Below are positions 5,406 to 12,828 of a DNA stretch of 12,828 nucleotides, in pieces. The notes below the pieces were generated by a model, which did not search any database, had not been told where the DNA came from, and saw only the letters and a list, made by a program, of their open reading frames with translations. The position numbers were made by a program, and so were the translations under genes. Source of the DNA: Candidatus Cloacimonadota bacterium (GTDB lineage: Bacteria > Cloacimonadota > Cloacimonadia > Cloacimonadales > TCS61); the NCBI GenBank assembly GCA_030592835.1, contig JAUVIJ010000030.1:1-12828 (forward strand), given 5' to 3'. The number at the start of each line of letters is the position of its first letter. Within the stretch, counting starts at the first letter, position 1.

Positions 5406-6519
5406 ATGGAAAAGATAGATTTTAACCGGAATGCTGAGCTGATTTTAGAAAAGATAAACAACCTCAGGAGGTTACTTTGACCCGGAAACTTTACAGGCAA
5501 AGCTGACTCTACTGGAAAAAACCACCCAGAATCCCGAATTTTGGAACAATCCCCAGAAGGCTAAACAGGTTAATAGAGAGATCAACTCCCTCAAACTCCG
5601 TCTGGAAAAAGAAGATCGATTGAAAAGGATATCAGACGATGTCTCCACCTATCAGATTATGCTTAAAGAAGATTTTTCCGAAAGTTTATTAAAAGAAGCC
5701 TCTATTGAATTGGAAGAGAATCTGGAGATAATCGATGAAGTTGAGATACAGTTACTTCTCAATGGTAAAAACGATACAAATGATGCTATTCTGACCATCC
5801 ATCCCGGAGCCGGTGGTACGGAATCCCAGGACTGGGCAGAAATGCTGCTGCGAATGTATACCCGCTGGGCTGAGAACTCATGATGCAAGATAGAGATCGT
5901 CGATCTTCTGCCGGGAGATGAAGCCGGGATCAAGAGTGTAACTGTCGAAGTGATCGGTGAATATGCTTATGGTTTTCTCAAATGTGAGATAGGTATCCAC
6001 CGTCTGGTCAGGATCTCTCCCTTTAATGCTCAGGGTAAAAGACAGACATCCTTTGCCTCGATCTTTGTCATCCCGATAATAGAAGATGATATCGAAGTCG
6101 ATATTAATCCAAAGGATATCAAGATCGATACCTATAGAGCTAGTGGCGCAGGTGGACAGCACGTCAATACGACCGATTCCGCTGTTCGCATCACTCATTT
6201 GCCAACTAATATTGTCGTCCAGTGTCAGAATGAACGGTCTCAGATCAAAAACAGGGAAACAGCTATGAAGATTCTCCGTTCCCGTCTTTATCAATATTAT
6301 GAGGAACAAAAAGAAAAAGAGAGACGGAAACTGGAAAGCAGTAAAACGGATATCGGTTGGGGAAACCAGATAAGATCCTATGTTTTTCATCCTTACCAGA
6401 TGGTCAAAGATCACAGAACTGATCATGAAACCGGCAACACATCGGCGGTAATGAATGGCTCTCTGTTTGAATTCATCTATGCTTATCTCCGTTTTGATGC
6501 TGCCCGTCGGAAGGTTTGA
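5406..6519 (+). CDS. prfB: Peptide chain release factor 2, +1 frameshifted, with an extra in-frame UGA
   Basis: RF2 recognises UGA and UAA and releases the finished peptide. The first frame runs from ATG 5406 for 24 codons to UGA 5478; a +1 shift there joins it to the long second frame, giving about 370 residues, the usual RF2 length. In the joined protein are GAGGTESQDWAEMLLRMY, the UGA-reading tripeptide SPF (204-206) and the catalytic GGQ (249-251) in ASGAGGQHVN. AAAGG (5394-5398) precedes the start by 7 bases. The oddity is a second in-frame UGA at 5881-5883 (residue 159), within WAENS-UGA-CKIEI, where RF2 proteins normally have glycine. Sequence on both sides is well conserved and in the same frame, so this is one codon change (for instance GGA to TGA), not a frameshift. 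If read as stop, the product lacks SPF and GGQ and would be inactive. It may be recoding, a true nonsense mutation or a base error. Confidence 0.9.
5466..5481 (+). promoter_or_regulatory. prfB: Programmed +1 frameshift site of prfB
   Basis: AGGAGG (5466-5471), three bases, then CTT-TGA-C (5475-5481) reproduces the known RF2 autoregulatory site: a Shine-Dalgarno-like sequence just upstream of CUU UGA C. When RF2 is scarce the ribosome pauses at UGA and slips one base, making more RF2. The match in order and spacing is exact. It also shows that UGA is a stop codon in this organism. Confidence 0.93.
5881..5883 (+). other. prfB: Second in-frame UGA in prfB at a conserved glycine position
   Basis: The codon TGA interrupts the otherwise continuous RF2 frame at residue 159. 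In E. coli RF2 the aligned segment is WAESRGFKTEI, so UGA stands where glycine is expected. A 6-bp hairpin (GAGATC 5893-5898 with GATCTT 5902-5907, loop GTC) begins 9 bases downstream. No other gene in the window has an internal stop. Confidence 0.85.
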
Positions 6520-6547
6520 GTTTCTGCGGACTGAGAGATAAAAAAAT

Positions 6548-7288
6548 ATGGACTATAAAAAATTGATCACGGAATTAAAACCAGACCGGATACCAAGACA
6601 TGTTGCTATTATTATGGATGGAAACGGACGCTGGGCTCGGAAGCATAATACAACCCGGATAAATGGACATAAACAGGGTGTGGCAGCAGTCAGGAGAGTG
6701 GTCGAGACCGGTGTTGAGATCGGGCTGAAATATCTTACAATTTATGCTTTTTCCACCGAGAACTGGGCACGCAGTAAAAGGGAAGTGAATTATCTTCTGA
6801 AATTGATCATGAATTCCCTGGTGAATGAGATAGATGAATTGATCAAGAACGGAGTGAATATCAGGTTTATCGGCAGCAGGGAAAATTTATCTGAATCCTA
6901 TACCCGAAAAGTTCAGCAGACCTGTAGAAAAAGCTGGGAAAATAATAAACTGTTTCTAAATGTAGCTATGAATTATGGTGGAAGAAATGAAATCATAGAT
7001 GCCTGTAAAGATATTATTCTTGATATAAATAAAGGGAAAATTGAACTGGATGAACTAAACGAAAAATCATTAGATAATTATTTATATACAACCGGTATAC
7101 CTGATCCGGACCTTGTCATAAGAACCAGCGGAGAACAAAGGCTATCAAATTTCCTGGTCTGGCAGAGCGCTTATTCCGAACTCTGGTTTACCGATACTCT
7201 CTGGCCTGATTTTTCCAAGAAGGAGTTCCTGCAGGCACTGATCGATTATCAAAATCGGGATCGCAGATTCGGGGGTAGAAAAAGGTAG
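6548..7288 (+). CDS. uppS: Undecaprenyl diphosphate synthase (cis-prenyltransferase)
   Basis: UppS adds isopentenyl units in cis to farnesyl diphosphate to make the C55 lipid carrier for peptidoglycan and surface polysaccharide. The 246-residue protein carries every family motif: HVAIIMDGNGRWA (18-30) with the catalytic Asp24, AFSTENW (67-73), and the C-terminal DPDLVIRTSGEQRLSNF (186-202) followed by WQSAYSELWF with Glu211. Length is typical for a bacterial homodimeric enzyme. It lies 28 bases after prfB and 38 before cdsA. The uppS-cdsA order is widely conserved in bacteria and supports both calls. The start has only a modest purine stretch, GAGAG (6533-6537), as ribosome site. Confidence 0.95.
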   Translation: MDYKKLITELKPDRIPRHVAIIMDGNGRWARKHNTTRINGHKQGVAAVRRVVETGVEIGLKYLTIYAFSTENWARSKREVNYLLKLIMNSLVNEIDELIKNGVNIRFIGSRENLSESYTRKVQQTCRKSWENNKLFLNVAMNYGGRNEIIDACKDIILDINKGKIELDELNEKSLDNYLYTTGIPDPDLVIRTSGEQRLSNFLVWQSAYSELWFTDTLWPDFSKKEFLQALIDYQNRDRRFGGRKR

Positions 7289-7326
7289 ATGTTGACTGTA
7301 GAATATTACGGGATCAATAGGAAATT

Positions 7327-8112
7327 ATGAATTTATTAAAGCGGGTTATAGTTGCTGTGATCTTTATACCGATACTCCTTTTCATTTATTTTAAAGGTGG
7401 TATTGCAATGCTGATCGTACTCGCTATGATCTCGTTCCTGCAGATGTATGAAATTAGAGAACTATACCATAAGAAAAGTCAACCCATTCCACTGATAGCA
7501 TTGATCCTGAATATTCCCTTATTTCTTACGGCAGCCCTTTTATCTTATCAGCATGTATATGCGGTTTTTCTCGCTATATTGATCATAATAATGGGGATCG
7601 ATCTATTCAGAAACCGCATAAATAATTCCTGGAACAGGTTTTCACTGATTTTTTTCGCACTTTTTTATTCTGCTTGCCTGATAGCAGCAGTGTACAGGAT
7701 CAGGATGTTCTCACAGGGGCATTTTCTGGTGATCGGCCTGATCTCGCTGATCTGGTTTACCGATACTTTTGCTTATTTTATTGGCAAAACCTTCGGACGC
7801 AGGAGAAATATCTTCGCAGCCAGTCCGGATAAAAGCCTGGAAGGATTCATCGGTGGGTTTATATTTAGCGGGTTAGGTGCTTACGGGCTTTACCTGCTTT
7901 TTGATCTTTCTTATAGGGAGATTATAATTTACACAATAGCAGTGGGAATTTTCGGTCAGATGGGAGATCTATTTGAATCAATGTTGAAACGGGACATAGG
8001 TGTTAAAGATAGTTCCGATTTTCTTCCCGGACATGGCGGAATTCTGGATCGATTTGACAGTCTCACACTGGCAGCTCCAGTATTTTATCTAATCTATTAT
8101 TTCTGGAAATAA
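7327..8112 (+). CDS. cdsA: Phosphatidate cytidylyltransferase (CDP-diacylglycerol synthase)
   Basis: CdsA converts phosphatidic acid and CTP to CDP-diacylglycerol, the branch point of phospholipid synthesis, in the inner membrane. The 261-residue protein is strongly hydrophobic with several predicted membrane helices, the first near residues 7-22 and others at about 24-42, 54-73, 76-94, 104-123 and 132-152. The C-terminal PROSITE-type signature is fully present from Ser218 to Asp244 (SMLKRDIGVKD, then PGHGGILDRFD). SPDKSLEGFIGG (166-177) is a second family motif. AGGA (7319-7322) precedes the ATG. The next gene starts 2 bases after the stop. Confidence 0.95.
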   Translation: MNLLKRVIVAVIFIPILLFIYFKGGIAMLIVLAMISFLQMYEIRELYHKKSQPIPLIALILNIPLFLTAALLSYQHVYAVFLAILIIIMGIDLFRNRINNSWNRFSLIFFALFYSACLIAAVYRIRMFSQGHFLVIGLISLIWFTDTFAYFIGKTFGRRRNIFAASPDKSLEGFIGGFIFSGLGAYGLYLLFDLSYREIIIYTIAVGIFGQMGDLFESMLKRDIGVKDSSDFLPGHGGILDRFDSLTLAAPVFYLIYYFWK

Positions 8113-8114
8113 AT

Positions 8115-9554
8115 ATGAAAAATTATGTTAAATTAGCGATTTTCATACTGATTTCCTGCTTTGTTATAAGTTGCTCGGTTAACAAAACAGTATCGGATCA
8201 ACACTTTCACTCCAGACTTGAGCTTGATTCATTACAGTATAAATTATTAGAGCAGAATAAGATCATAGATTCGCTCTATTACCAGATCGATGAACTCACT
8301 TATACAACGGATTCGCTTTATCTTGCCTTGGAAATATCTAATAGCAGGATAGCGATCAATACAGATTTTCAGATTCCCGATTCTATAGTTTTTGCCGGCA
8401 GGACTTTTGATCTTCGCAACGAACGGATTTTCGATAAATTCGAGAAGATCTATAACTCCGAACTGAAATCTGCACACAAATTCATTCCCAGGAGCGGCAA
8501 ATATTTCGCACTTTTTGATTCGATTTTTGCTCAGCATGAAATCCCTCTCGATGCAAAATATCTGGCAATTGCTGAAAGCAGGCTGAGTTCTCTGGCAACT
8601 TCAAGGGTCGGGGCGGTCGGGATCTGGCAATTCATGGAAAAAACTGCTCAAGGATTCAATCTCAAAATAAATTCCTTCATCGATGAAAGACGCGACGTTT
8701 TTAAGGCTACCGAAGCTGCAGCCCGCTATCTGAAGCATAATTACAACTATTTGGCAGATAGAGGTGCCGAAGATTGGCTGCTAGCCATGAGTGCCTACAA
8801 CGCCGGAGCCGGGAGTATTTCCAAAACAATGAGAAATCAGAATGGTTATGATTTTTTCGACCTTATTCTTAAATCCGATGAATCTCATAAATATGTCTGG
8901 AGAGCTGTTGCAACAAAACTGATTTTTGAAAATGAGGTTGAAATCTTCGGTAATAAGTTCGAACGTAATCCACCCCTGCTGGAAGTCAATCGATTAGTCG
9001 AATTGGAACTGAAAGGGCATTATAAGATCGATGACTGGGCTGTGGCTCAGGGAACGACTATCAATAAAGTTTGGGAACTGAATCCATGGATCAAGATCTA
9101 CCAGCGAAGAAGGAATAAATACTCACCCGTAAACGATGTTATTCTTCCACCGGGAAATTATCGAGTAATTTTATCCAGGAATAGTGAAAAAAAGCTGGAC
9201 GATCTGGTTAAACTTGAAAAACAATTCCTCAATCCCAATGCTGGTTATTTCACGTATCATCTTGTAAAAAAGGGTGATACCCTGTATGATATTGCTCGGA
9301 AATATAAATCATCTATAGCTAAAATTAAAAGCCTGAACGGTCTGAGATCCAACGTGATCTATCCGGGGCAGAAATTGAAATTGTATGGAAATGCAGGTTT
9401 GGGAGGTGGATTGTATACGGTAAGAAAAGGTGATACGATCGCAGATATTGCTGTTGATCTGGGAGTTTCCAGCAAACATTTGATTTCGATGAATAAACTC
9501 ACTATGAAAAAAGGGATTGTAATTATCAATCCGGGGCAGAGGTTATATTATTAA
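8115..9554 (+). CDS. Membrane-bound lytic murein transglycosylase, MltD-like lipoprotein with two LysM domains
   Basis: This enzyme cleaves glycan strands of peptidoglycan to form 1,6-anhydroMurNAc ends during wall growth or turnover. The 479-residue protein begins with a hydrophobic signal and a lipobox FVISC, so Cys20 should be lipidated and anchor it in a membrane. A linker of about 120 residues with repeated charged helices (31-80) follows. The GH23/SLT catalytic domain spans about 138-275, with catalytic Glu154 in AIAESRLSSLA, GAVGIWQFM (166-174) and AMSAYNAGAGSI (224-235). Two peptidoglycan-binding LysM repeats lie at about 380-423 (HLVKKGDTLYDIA) and 433-478 (YTVRKGDTIADIA). This order is that of MltD. 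It starts 2 bases after cdsA and its stop TAA shares one base with the rimI ATG, so it is tightly coupled in the operon. Confidence 0.92.
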   Translation: MKNYVKLAIFILISCFVISCSVNKTVSDQHFHSRLELDSLQYKLLEQNKIIDSLYYQIDELTYTTDSLYLALEISNSRIAINTDFQIPDSIVFAGRTFDLRNERIFDKFEKIYNSELKSAHKFIPRSGKYFALFDSIFAQHEIPLDAKYLAIAESRLSSLATSRVGAVGIWQFMEKTAQGFNLKINSFIDERRDVFKATEAAARYLKHNYNYLADRGAEDWLLAMSAYNAGAGSISKTMRNQNGYDFFDLILKSDESHKYVWRAVATKLIFENEVEIFGNKFERNPPLLEVNRLVELELKGHYKIDDWAVAQGTTINKVWELNPWIKIYQRRRNKYSPVNDVILPPGNYRVILSRNSEKKLDDLVKLEKQFLNPNAGYFTYHLVKKGDTLYDIARKYKSSIAKIKSLNGLRSNVIYPGQKLKLYGNAGLGGGLYTVRKGDTIADIAVDLGVSSKHLISMNKLTMKKGIVIINPGQRLYY

Positions 9555-10009
9555 TGGATTATAAAATCCGTCGCATGACATTTGATGATATCGCTATCAT
9601 TATCGAATTGGAAAGAGGGCTTTTCAGAGAACCATGGTCTGAATTAATGTTCATGGAGGAAATCAATACCAACGGCAGTTATGTCCTTTGTGAAACCGGG
9701 AATAACTCAATTGTTGGCTATGTCTGTGGCTGGAGAGTAATGGATGAGTTTCACATTACCAACCTGGGAGTTGCTAAAGACTACCAGAAACAGGGACTGG
9801 GAAGTGAGCTTGTCCAGTATATTATTGATCATATGATCCGCCAGGGTTTGAAAAAATTCTACCTGGAAGTTCGTCAGAGTAATGTTCCTGCTTTACTGCT
9901 TTATGTGAAATTCGGATTTAATATCACCGGGATCAAAAAAGAATATTATAAAAATCCTCAAGAAGATGCAATCCAGATGATGTGGCAACATGAAAAAAAA
10001 CAGGGATAG
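9554..10009 (+). CDS. rimI: Ribosomal protein S18-alanine N-acetyltransferase RimI-type GNAT
   Basis: The 151-residue GNAT protein has the acetyl-CoA pyrophosphate-binding motif A, VAKDYQKQGLGSELV (73-87, Q-x-x-G-x-G), the start MDYKIRRMTFDDIAIIIELE and a RimI-like EPWS at 26-29. YLEVRQSNVPALLLYVKFGF (103-122) is very close to RimI: Glu105 and Tyr117 keep the spacing of the catalytic Glu and Tyr of E. coli RimI (12 residues). It should acetylate the N-terminal alanine of ribosomal protein S18, though related enzymes act on other N-termini. Start and stop overlap both neighbours (1 base with the transglycosylase, 20 with tmk). Confidence 0.85.
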   Translation: MDYKIRRMTFDDIAIIIELERGLFREPWSELMFMEEINTNGSYVLCETGNNSIVGYVCGWRVMDEFHITNLGVAKDYQKQGLGSELVQYIIDHMIRQGLKKFYLEVRQSNVPALLLYVKFGFNITGIKKEYYKNPQEDAIQMMWQHEKKQG

Positions 10010-10652
10010 AAAAGCTATCTTTATAACTTTCGAAGGTATAGAAGGATGTGGTAAGTCCACACAGGCTGAACTGTTGGCAGATTATTTCCGAAAACAGAAC
10101 CGGAAAGTACTATTGACCCGTGAGCCCGGTGGTCCCGGAATTTCAGAACAGATCCGATCCATTCTGTTGGATATAGACAATAGCGAAATGCTGGCTGAGA
10201 CAGAAATGCTTCTCTATATGGCCAGTAGAAGTCAGCATACCGGAGAATGGATAATTCCTGCTCTGGAATCAGGCACAAACGTTATTTCGGACCGATATTA
10301 TGATTCAAGTATAGCATATCAGGGCGCTGCCCGAAAGATTAACAGGGAGATCATAGATATTATCATTAAATATGCCACATTCGGTCTTATGCCGGACATT
10401 ACTTTTCTGATCGATCTACCTGCAGAAAAGGGATTAGCCAGGATCAAGAAGGAAGATGCTGATCGCTTGGAAAGTGAATCAATTGATTTTCACCGTAAGG
10501 TTCGGGAAGGATTTATCAGAATTGCCCGGGAAGAGAAAAAAAGATATATTATCTTGGATGGAGAAAATAGTATCGAGGAGATCCAGTCTGAGATCTTAAA
10601 AAAGATAAATGAATATGAAGGAAGGCGAGATGAAACTGAACAAAGCCAGTAA
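9990..10652 (+). CDS. tmk: Thymidylate kinase
   Basis: Tmk phosphorylates dTMP to dTDP with ATP, an essential step to dTTP. The 220-residue protein has the P-loop EGIEGCGKST (15-24), the substrate motif TREPGGP (43-49), the DRY motif (101-103) preceded by a strand (TNVISDRYYDSS) and AYQGAAR (109-115), and a LID-like region KKEDADRLESES (153-164). Length is usual. It overlaps rimI by 20 bases and its 3' end overlaps the start of ctpA by 23 bases, so translation is likely coupled. It shares an operon with the dGTPase-like gene, another dNTP enzyme. Confidence 0.95.
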   Translation: MKKNRDRKAIFITFEGIEGCGKSTQAELLADYFRKQNRKVLLTREPGGPGISEQIRSILLDIDNSEMLAETEMLLYMASRSQHTGEWIIPALESGTNVISDRYYDSSIAYQGAARKINREIIDIIIKYATFGLMPDITFLIDLPAEKGLARIKKEDADRLESESIDFHRKVREGFIRIAREEKKRYIILDGENSIEEIQSEILKKINEYEGRRDETEQSQ

Positions 10653-12267
10653 ATTAGTGATTTCTGTAAGTGTTATTGGATGGGCGTTAATTGTATTAAT
10701 TCTGTTTAATGTTGTTGAGATCAGTGCTGCTAATGATTCCAAGCAGGCTACAGTCTTTCAGAAGATAAAGTTATTCAATGAAGTTCTTTTCAAACTTCAG
10801 GAGAATTATGTTGAGGATCTTGATATAAACGAACTTATCGATGCTGCAATTGCAGGTTTAATGGAAAAAACTGATCCACATACTGTGTATTTTACTCCGG
10901 ATGAATTTGATCGTTTCAGTTCCAACACAAAAGGTGAATTTGGCGGTCTGGGTATATCGATCGATAAAAAAGGTGACTATATAACAGTAGTTTCTCCCAT
11001 AGAAGGTACACCTGCATATCGCATGGGCATTCAGCCAGGAGATAAAATAGCCAAAGTAGACGGTGAAAGCATGGTTGGCGTTTCCACTGATGAAGTCATC
11101 AAGAAAATGAGGGGAGATAAAGGAACTAAAGTCGTTCTGTCCATTCTGCGCCCTGGAATTGAAGAGGAACTTGAATTCGTCATCATCAGGGATATTATAA
11201 AAATAGATAGTATACCTTATGCTTTTAAACTCGATAGCGGAGTTGGTTATATCAGAGTTCGTCAGTTCAATGCTAATACTACCCGGGAGTTAAAGGAAAA
11301 CCTGGATGAATTGGAAGAACAGAATATCCGGGGACTTGTCATCGACCTGCGCTATAATCCCGGAGGATTACTACGGGAAGCAGTTGATACTGTGAATGAA
11401 TTCATCGGTAAAGGTAAGCTGGTTGTTTATACCAAGGGTAGAATTCCCCAGGCTAATGCCGAATATATTACTAGGTACAATCGAATGCGCTCAGGATATC
11501 CCGTTATCGTTCTTATCAACGAGGCTTCAGCCAGCGCTTCAGAGATCTTTGCCGGATCGCTTCAGGATTGGGATAAAGCTCTGATTGTTGGCAATACATC
11601 TTTTGGTAAGGGATCGGTACAGAGGTTATACCCATTAACCGATGGTAATGGACTCAAGGTTACAACAGCTAAATATTACATAAATTCCGGCAGATGCATT
11701 CATCGTGATCTGAATGATGAATTATTAAAGGATGAAAGAGTGCTTAACGGTGAAATTGATCAGGAAGAATACAAGCATATGATCGAGGAAGCGGACGAAG
11801 AAAATATGAAAGAGGTTTTCTATACTGCTGTCGGTAGAGTAGTGTACGGCGGCGGCGGTATTACTCCTGATATCGAGATCGAACAGCATAGATTGTCTCC
11901 CCTCAGCGTGGAATTACGTCGACAAAACACCTTCTTTAATTTCTCCATCGATTATAATCTGGCTCATGATGCTGATATAACCCCGGATTTTTACTCAGAT
12001 GATGTTGTAGTAGAAGAATTTTTCGATTATGCCAGGGATCTGAGTATTGAAATCGAGGATACTGAAGTCGATTCCTCACTCGCTTTTATCCAGAATGAGA
12101 TCACTTACAATATCGTCAGTCGCAAATACGGTATGGAGGAAGGTTACAAAGTTCTGATCCACGAGGATTATCAGTTACAACAGGCGTTGGCAATATTCGA
12201 TGAGCACAGTAGCCTGGAAGAAATGTTTGACTATGCCGAGGAACAAAAGTTAGTTAAGAAGAATTAA
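10630..12267 (+). CDS. ctpA: C-terminal processing protease, S41 family (CtpA-like), with long C-terminal extension
   Basis: S41 proteases cut proteins near their C-termini in the periplasm or at the membrane, often acting on cell-wall hydrolases. I start at ATG 10630 (MKLNK), because AAGGAAGG (10618-10625) lies just ahead; in-frame ATGs at 10609 and 10615 would add up to 7 residues. Numbered from 10630 the protein has 545 residues: an N-terminal membrane anchor or signal (about 8-29), a family N-terminal region with DPHTVYFTP (82-90), a PDZ domain (about 102-178, with GEFGGLGI), and the catalytic core with LRYNPGG (240-246), Ser302 in EASASASEIFAG and Lys327 and Gln331 in SFGKGSVQ, the Ser-Lys-Gln arrangement of CtpB. 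The last 130 or so residues after GGGGITPDIEIE are an acidic extension that I cannot assign. Last gene of the operon; the lytic transglycosylase three genes upstream is a conceivable substrate (inference). Confidence 0.92.
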   Translation: MKLNKASKLVISVSVIGWALIVLILFNVVEISAANDSKQATVFQKIKLFNEVLFKLQENYVEDLDINELIDAAIAGLMEKTDPHTVYFTPDEFDRFSSNTKGEFGGLGISIDKKGDYITVVSPIEGTPAYRMGIQPGDKIAKVDGESMVGVSTDEVIKKMRGDKGTKVVLSILRPGIEEELEFVIIRDIIKIDSIPYAFKLDSGVGYIRVRQFNANTTRELKENLDELEEQNIRGLVIDLRYNPGGLLREAVDTVNEFIGKGKLVVYTKGRIPQANAEYITRYNRMRSGYPVIVLINEASASASEIFAGSLQDWDKALIVGNTSFGKGSVQRLYPLTDGNGLKVTTAKYYINSGRCIHRDLNDELLKDERVLNGEIDQEEYKHMIEEADEENMKEVFYTAVGRVVYGGGGITPDIEIEQHRLSPLSVELRRQNTFFNFSIDYNLAHDADITPDFYSDDVVVEEFFDYARDLSIEIEDTEVDSSLAFIQNEITYNIVSRKYGMEEGYKVLIHEDYQLQQALAIFDEHSSLEEMFDYAEEQKLVKKN

Positions 12268-12353
12268 AAACACAGGATAACGAGAAACTGCTGATTATCA
12301 AATAAATTTCAGTACTTTCTTCAGCTACAATATAACTCGACTTGAGTTATCAG

Positions 12354-12377
12354 CTATCAGCGAGCTGATAGTTTCAT
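12354..12377 (+). terminator. Possible terminator of the trmB-ctpA operon
   Basis: CTATCAG (12354-12360), loop CGAG, CTGATAG (12365-12371), then TTTCATT. A second small hairpin AACTC/GAGTT lies just before (12334-12348). The T-tract is weak, so this is a modest candidate for intrinsic termination about 90 bases after ctpA. Confidence 0.4.
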
Positions 12378-12408
12378 TAAGATTAAACTCAAAAAAAATG
12401 AGAAACAT

Positions 12409-12478
12409 CGGAATGTTCAGTTTTCTGATCTTCTCCCGAAAGCATTCGGGATTTGGGCAGGAGCACCACAACATTCCG
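12409..12478. repeat. Nested palindrome, 9-bp outer and 7-bp inner stems
   Basis: The outer arms CGGAATGTT (12409-12417) and AACATTCCG (12470-12478) pair exactly. Inside, TCCCGAA (12434-12440) pairs with TTCGGGA (12445-12451) across loop AGCA. The 70-base unit could be a small MITE-like element or structured RNA. Confidence 0.6.
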
Positions 12479-12582
12479 AAGATTCGACAAAATTGAAACA
12501 CTTGTGCGCCGTAACGTATTCGGAAGTTAGGTTATAGCTTCATAAGAGTCCACTTTTTCCAGGACGTGGCACTCTGTCACTA

Positions 12583-12603
12583 GTTACGCGTTACATGTTA
12601 CGT
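12583..12603. repeat. Three tandem heptamers beginning GTTAC
   Basis: GTTACGC, GTTACAT and GTTACGT follow one another directly and lead into TTTTT. A short imperfect tandem repeat, of unknown meaning. Confidence 0.5.
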
Positions 12604-12699
12604 TTTTTCGCTCTCTTTGCAAAACCTTACGAAAGACTGACGAAGAAAATATGAAGGGAAACTTTCGAAAGGTATCTTTTGTTAATAACTAATCACAAC

Positions 12700-12828
12700 T
12701 TACGACTTATGAATAGTCCCCTGTTTCCATTTACCACGTTTGTACAAGTATAAAGCCCATGTGCCGGCAAGAATGTTACTGATCAACATCGACCACCAGA
12801 GAGCATCATAAGGATGGGCGGATAGAGG
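12700..12828 (-). CDS. C-terminal fragment of a MATE-like membrane transporter (partial)
   Basis: On the minus strand an open frame enters from the right edge and ends at TAA 12702-12700, giving 42 residues. They read as the end of a membrane helix, DALWWSMLISNILAGTWALY, then LYKRGKWK and a short hydrophilic tail. A final transmembrane helix followed by a basic RGKWK-like motif is typical of the C-terminus of MATE/NorM-family multidrug exporters. With one helix visible the family is likely rather than proven. It is convergent with the ctpA operon. Confidence 0.6.
   Translation of the reverse strand, partial: PLSAHPYDALWWSMLISNILAGTWALYLYKRGKWKQGTIHKS

Larger units (their letters stand above)
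12268..12699. other. Gene-free intergenic region between convergent units, rich in palindromes
   Basis: About 430 bases after ctpA and before the stop of the minus-strand MATE-like gene. I find no convincing coding sequence. It holds hairpins at 12334-12371, a large nested palindrome at 12409-12478, a three-copy heptamer repeat at 12583-12603 and the palindrome CTTTCGAAAG near 12662. Such a convergent region should contain terminators for both sides. Confidence 0.6.

Noticed and set aside
5881..5907. Selenocysteine at the prfB internal UGA, with the downstream hairpin as SECIS
   Set aside because: The aligned residue in RF2 is glycine, not cysteine; the stem is too short for a convincing bacterial SECIS; and RF2 is not a known selenoprotein family.
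4322..6426. Long open frames on the minus strand opposite dgt and prfB
   Set aside because: They lie fully opposite well-supported genes, have no family resemblance and match no operon structure.
6000..12267. Very frequent GATC tetramers as a possible methylation or origin signal
   Set aside because: They appear spread evenly through coding sequence and are explained by frequent Asp and Ile codons (GAT, ATC) and their junctions.
1..12828. Genome-wide UGA recoding (UGA as glycine or tryptophan)
   Set aside because: Several genes end in TGA in good operon context (for example dgt and trmB), and prfB with its UGA frameshift site is present, so UGA is a stop in this organism.

Overview
The window looks like an uncultured, diderm (outer-membrane-bearing) bacterium with a moderate-to-low GC core genome. 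Evidence for a diderm is a lipoprotein-type lytic transglycosylase with LysM repeats, an envelope-lipid pair (uppS, cdsA) and a CtpA-type protease. I see standard code use: TGA ends at least three genes and prfB carries its UGA frameshift site. Taxon cannot be fixed from this window; an FCB-group or Cloacimonadota-like anaerobe is only a guess.

Left end (1-1021, minus strand): a very AT-rich, two-gene unit. A TIR-like protein of the ThsB/MTH538 (DUF1863) type is followed with zero spacing by a multi-pass membrane protein that runs off the window. It resembles the sensor half of a Thoeris anti-phage system, but with a membrane protein in the effector position instead of a visible SIR2 or macro-domain ThsA.

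1022-1737: a 716-base divergent intergenic region with several inverted repeats, including a perfect 15-bp stem. It separates the AT-rich unit from the core genes.

1738-3375 (plus): an MnmA/ThiI-like PP-loop sulfur-transfer-type enzyme and a YcbL-type metallo-beta-lactamase-fold hydrolase, 3 bases apart. A 227-base gap with two palindromes follows.

3603-12267 (plus): one tight run of nine genes, trmB, dgt, prfB, uppS, cdsA, a MltD-like lytic transglycosylase, rimI, tmk and ctpA, with spacings from overlap to about 40 bases. It joins tRNA and ribosome modification, translation termination, dNTP metabolism, undecaprenyl and CDP-diacylglycerol synthesis, peptidoglycan turnover and periplasmic proteolysis. 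prfB has the classic +1 frameshift site and also a second in-frame UGA at a normally glycine position in the middle of the gene.

12268-12828: about 430 bases of gene-free, palindrome-rich sequence, then the C-terminal end of a minus-strand MATE-like transporter that enters from the right edge.

The two most notable points are the TIR plus membrane-protein pair and the second UGA in prfB.
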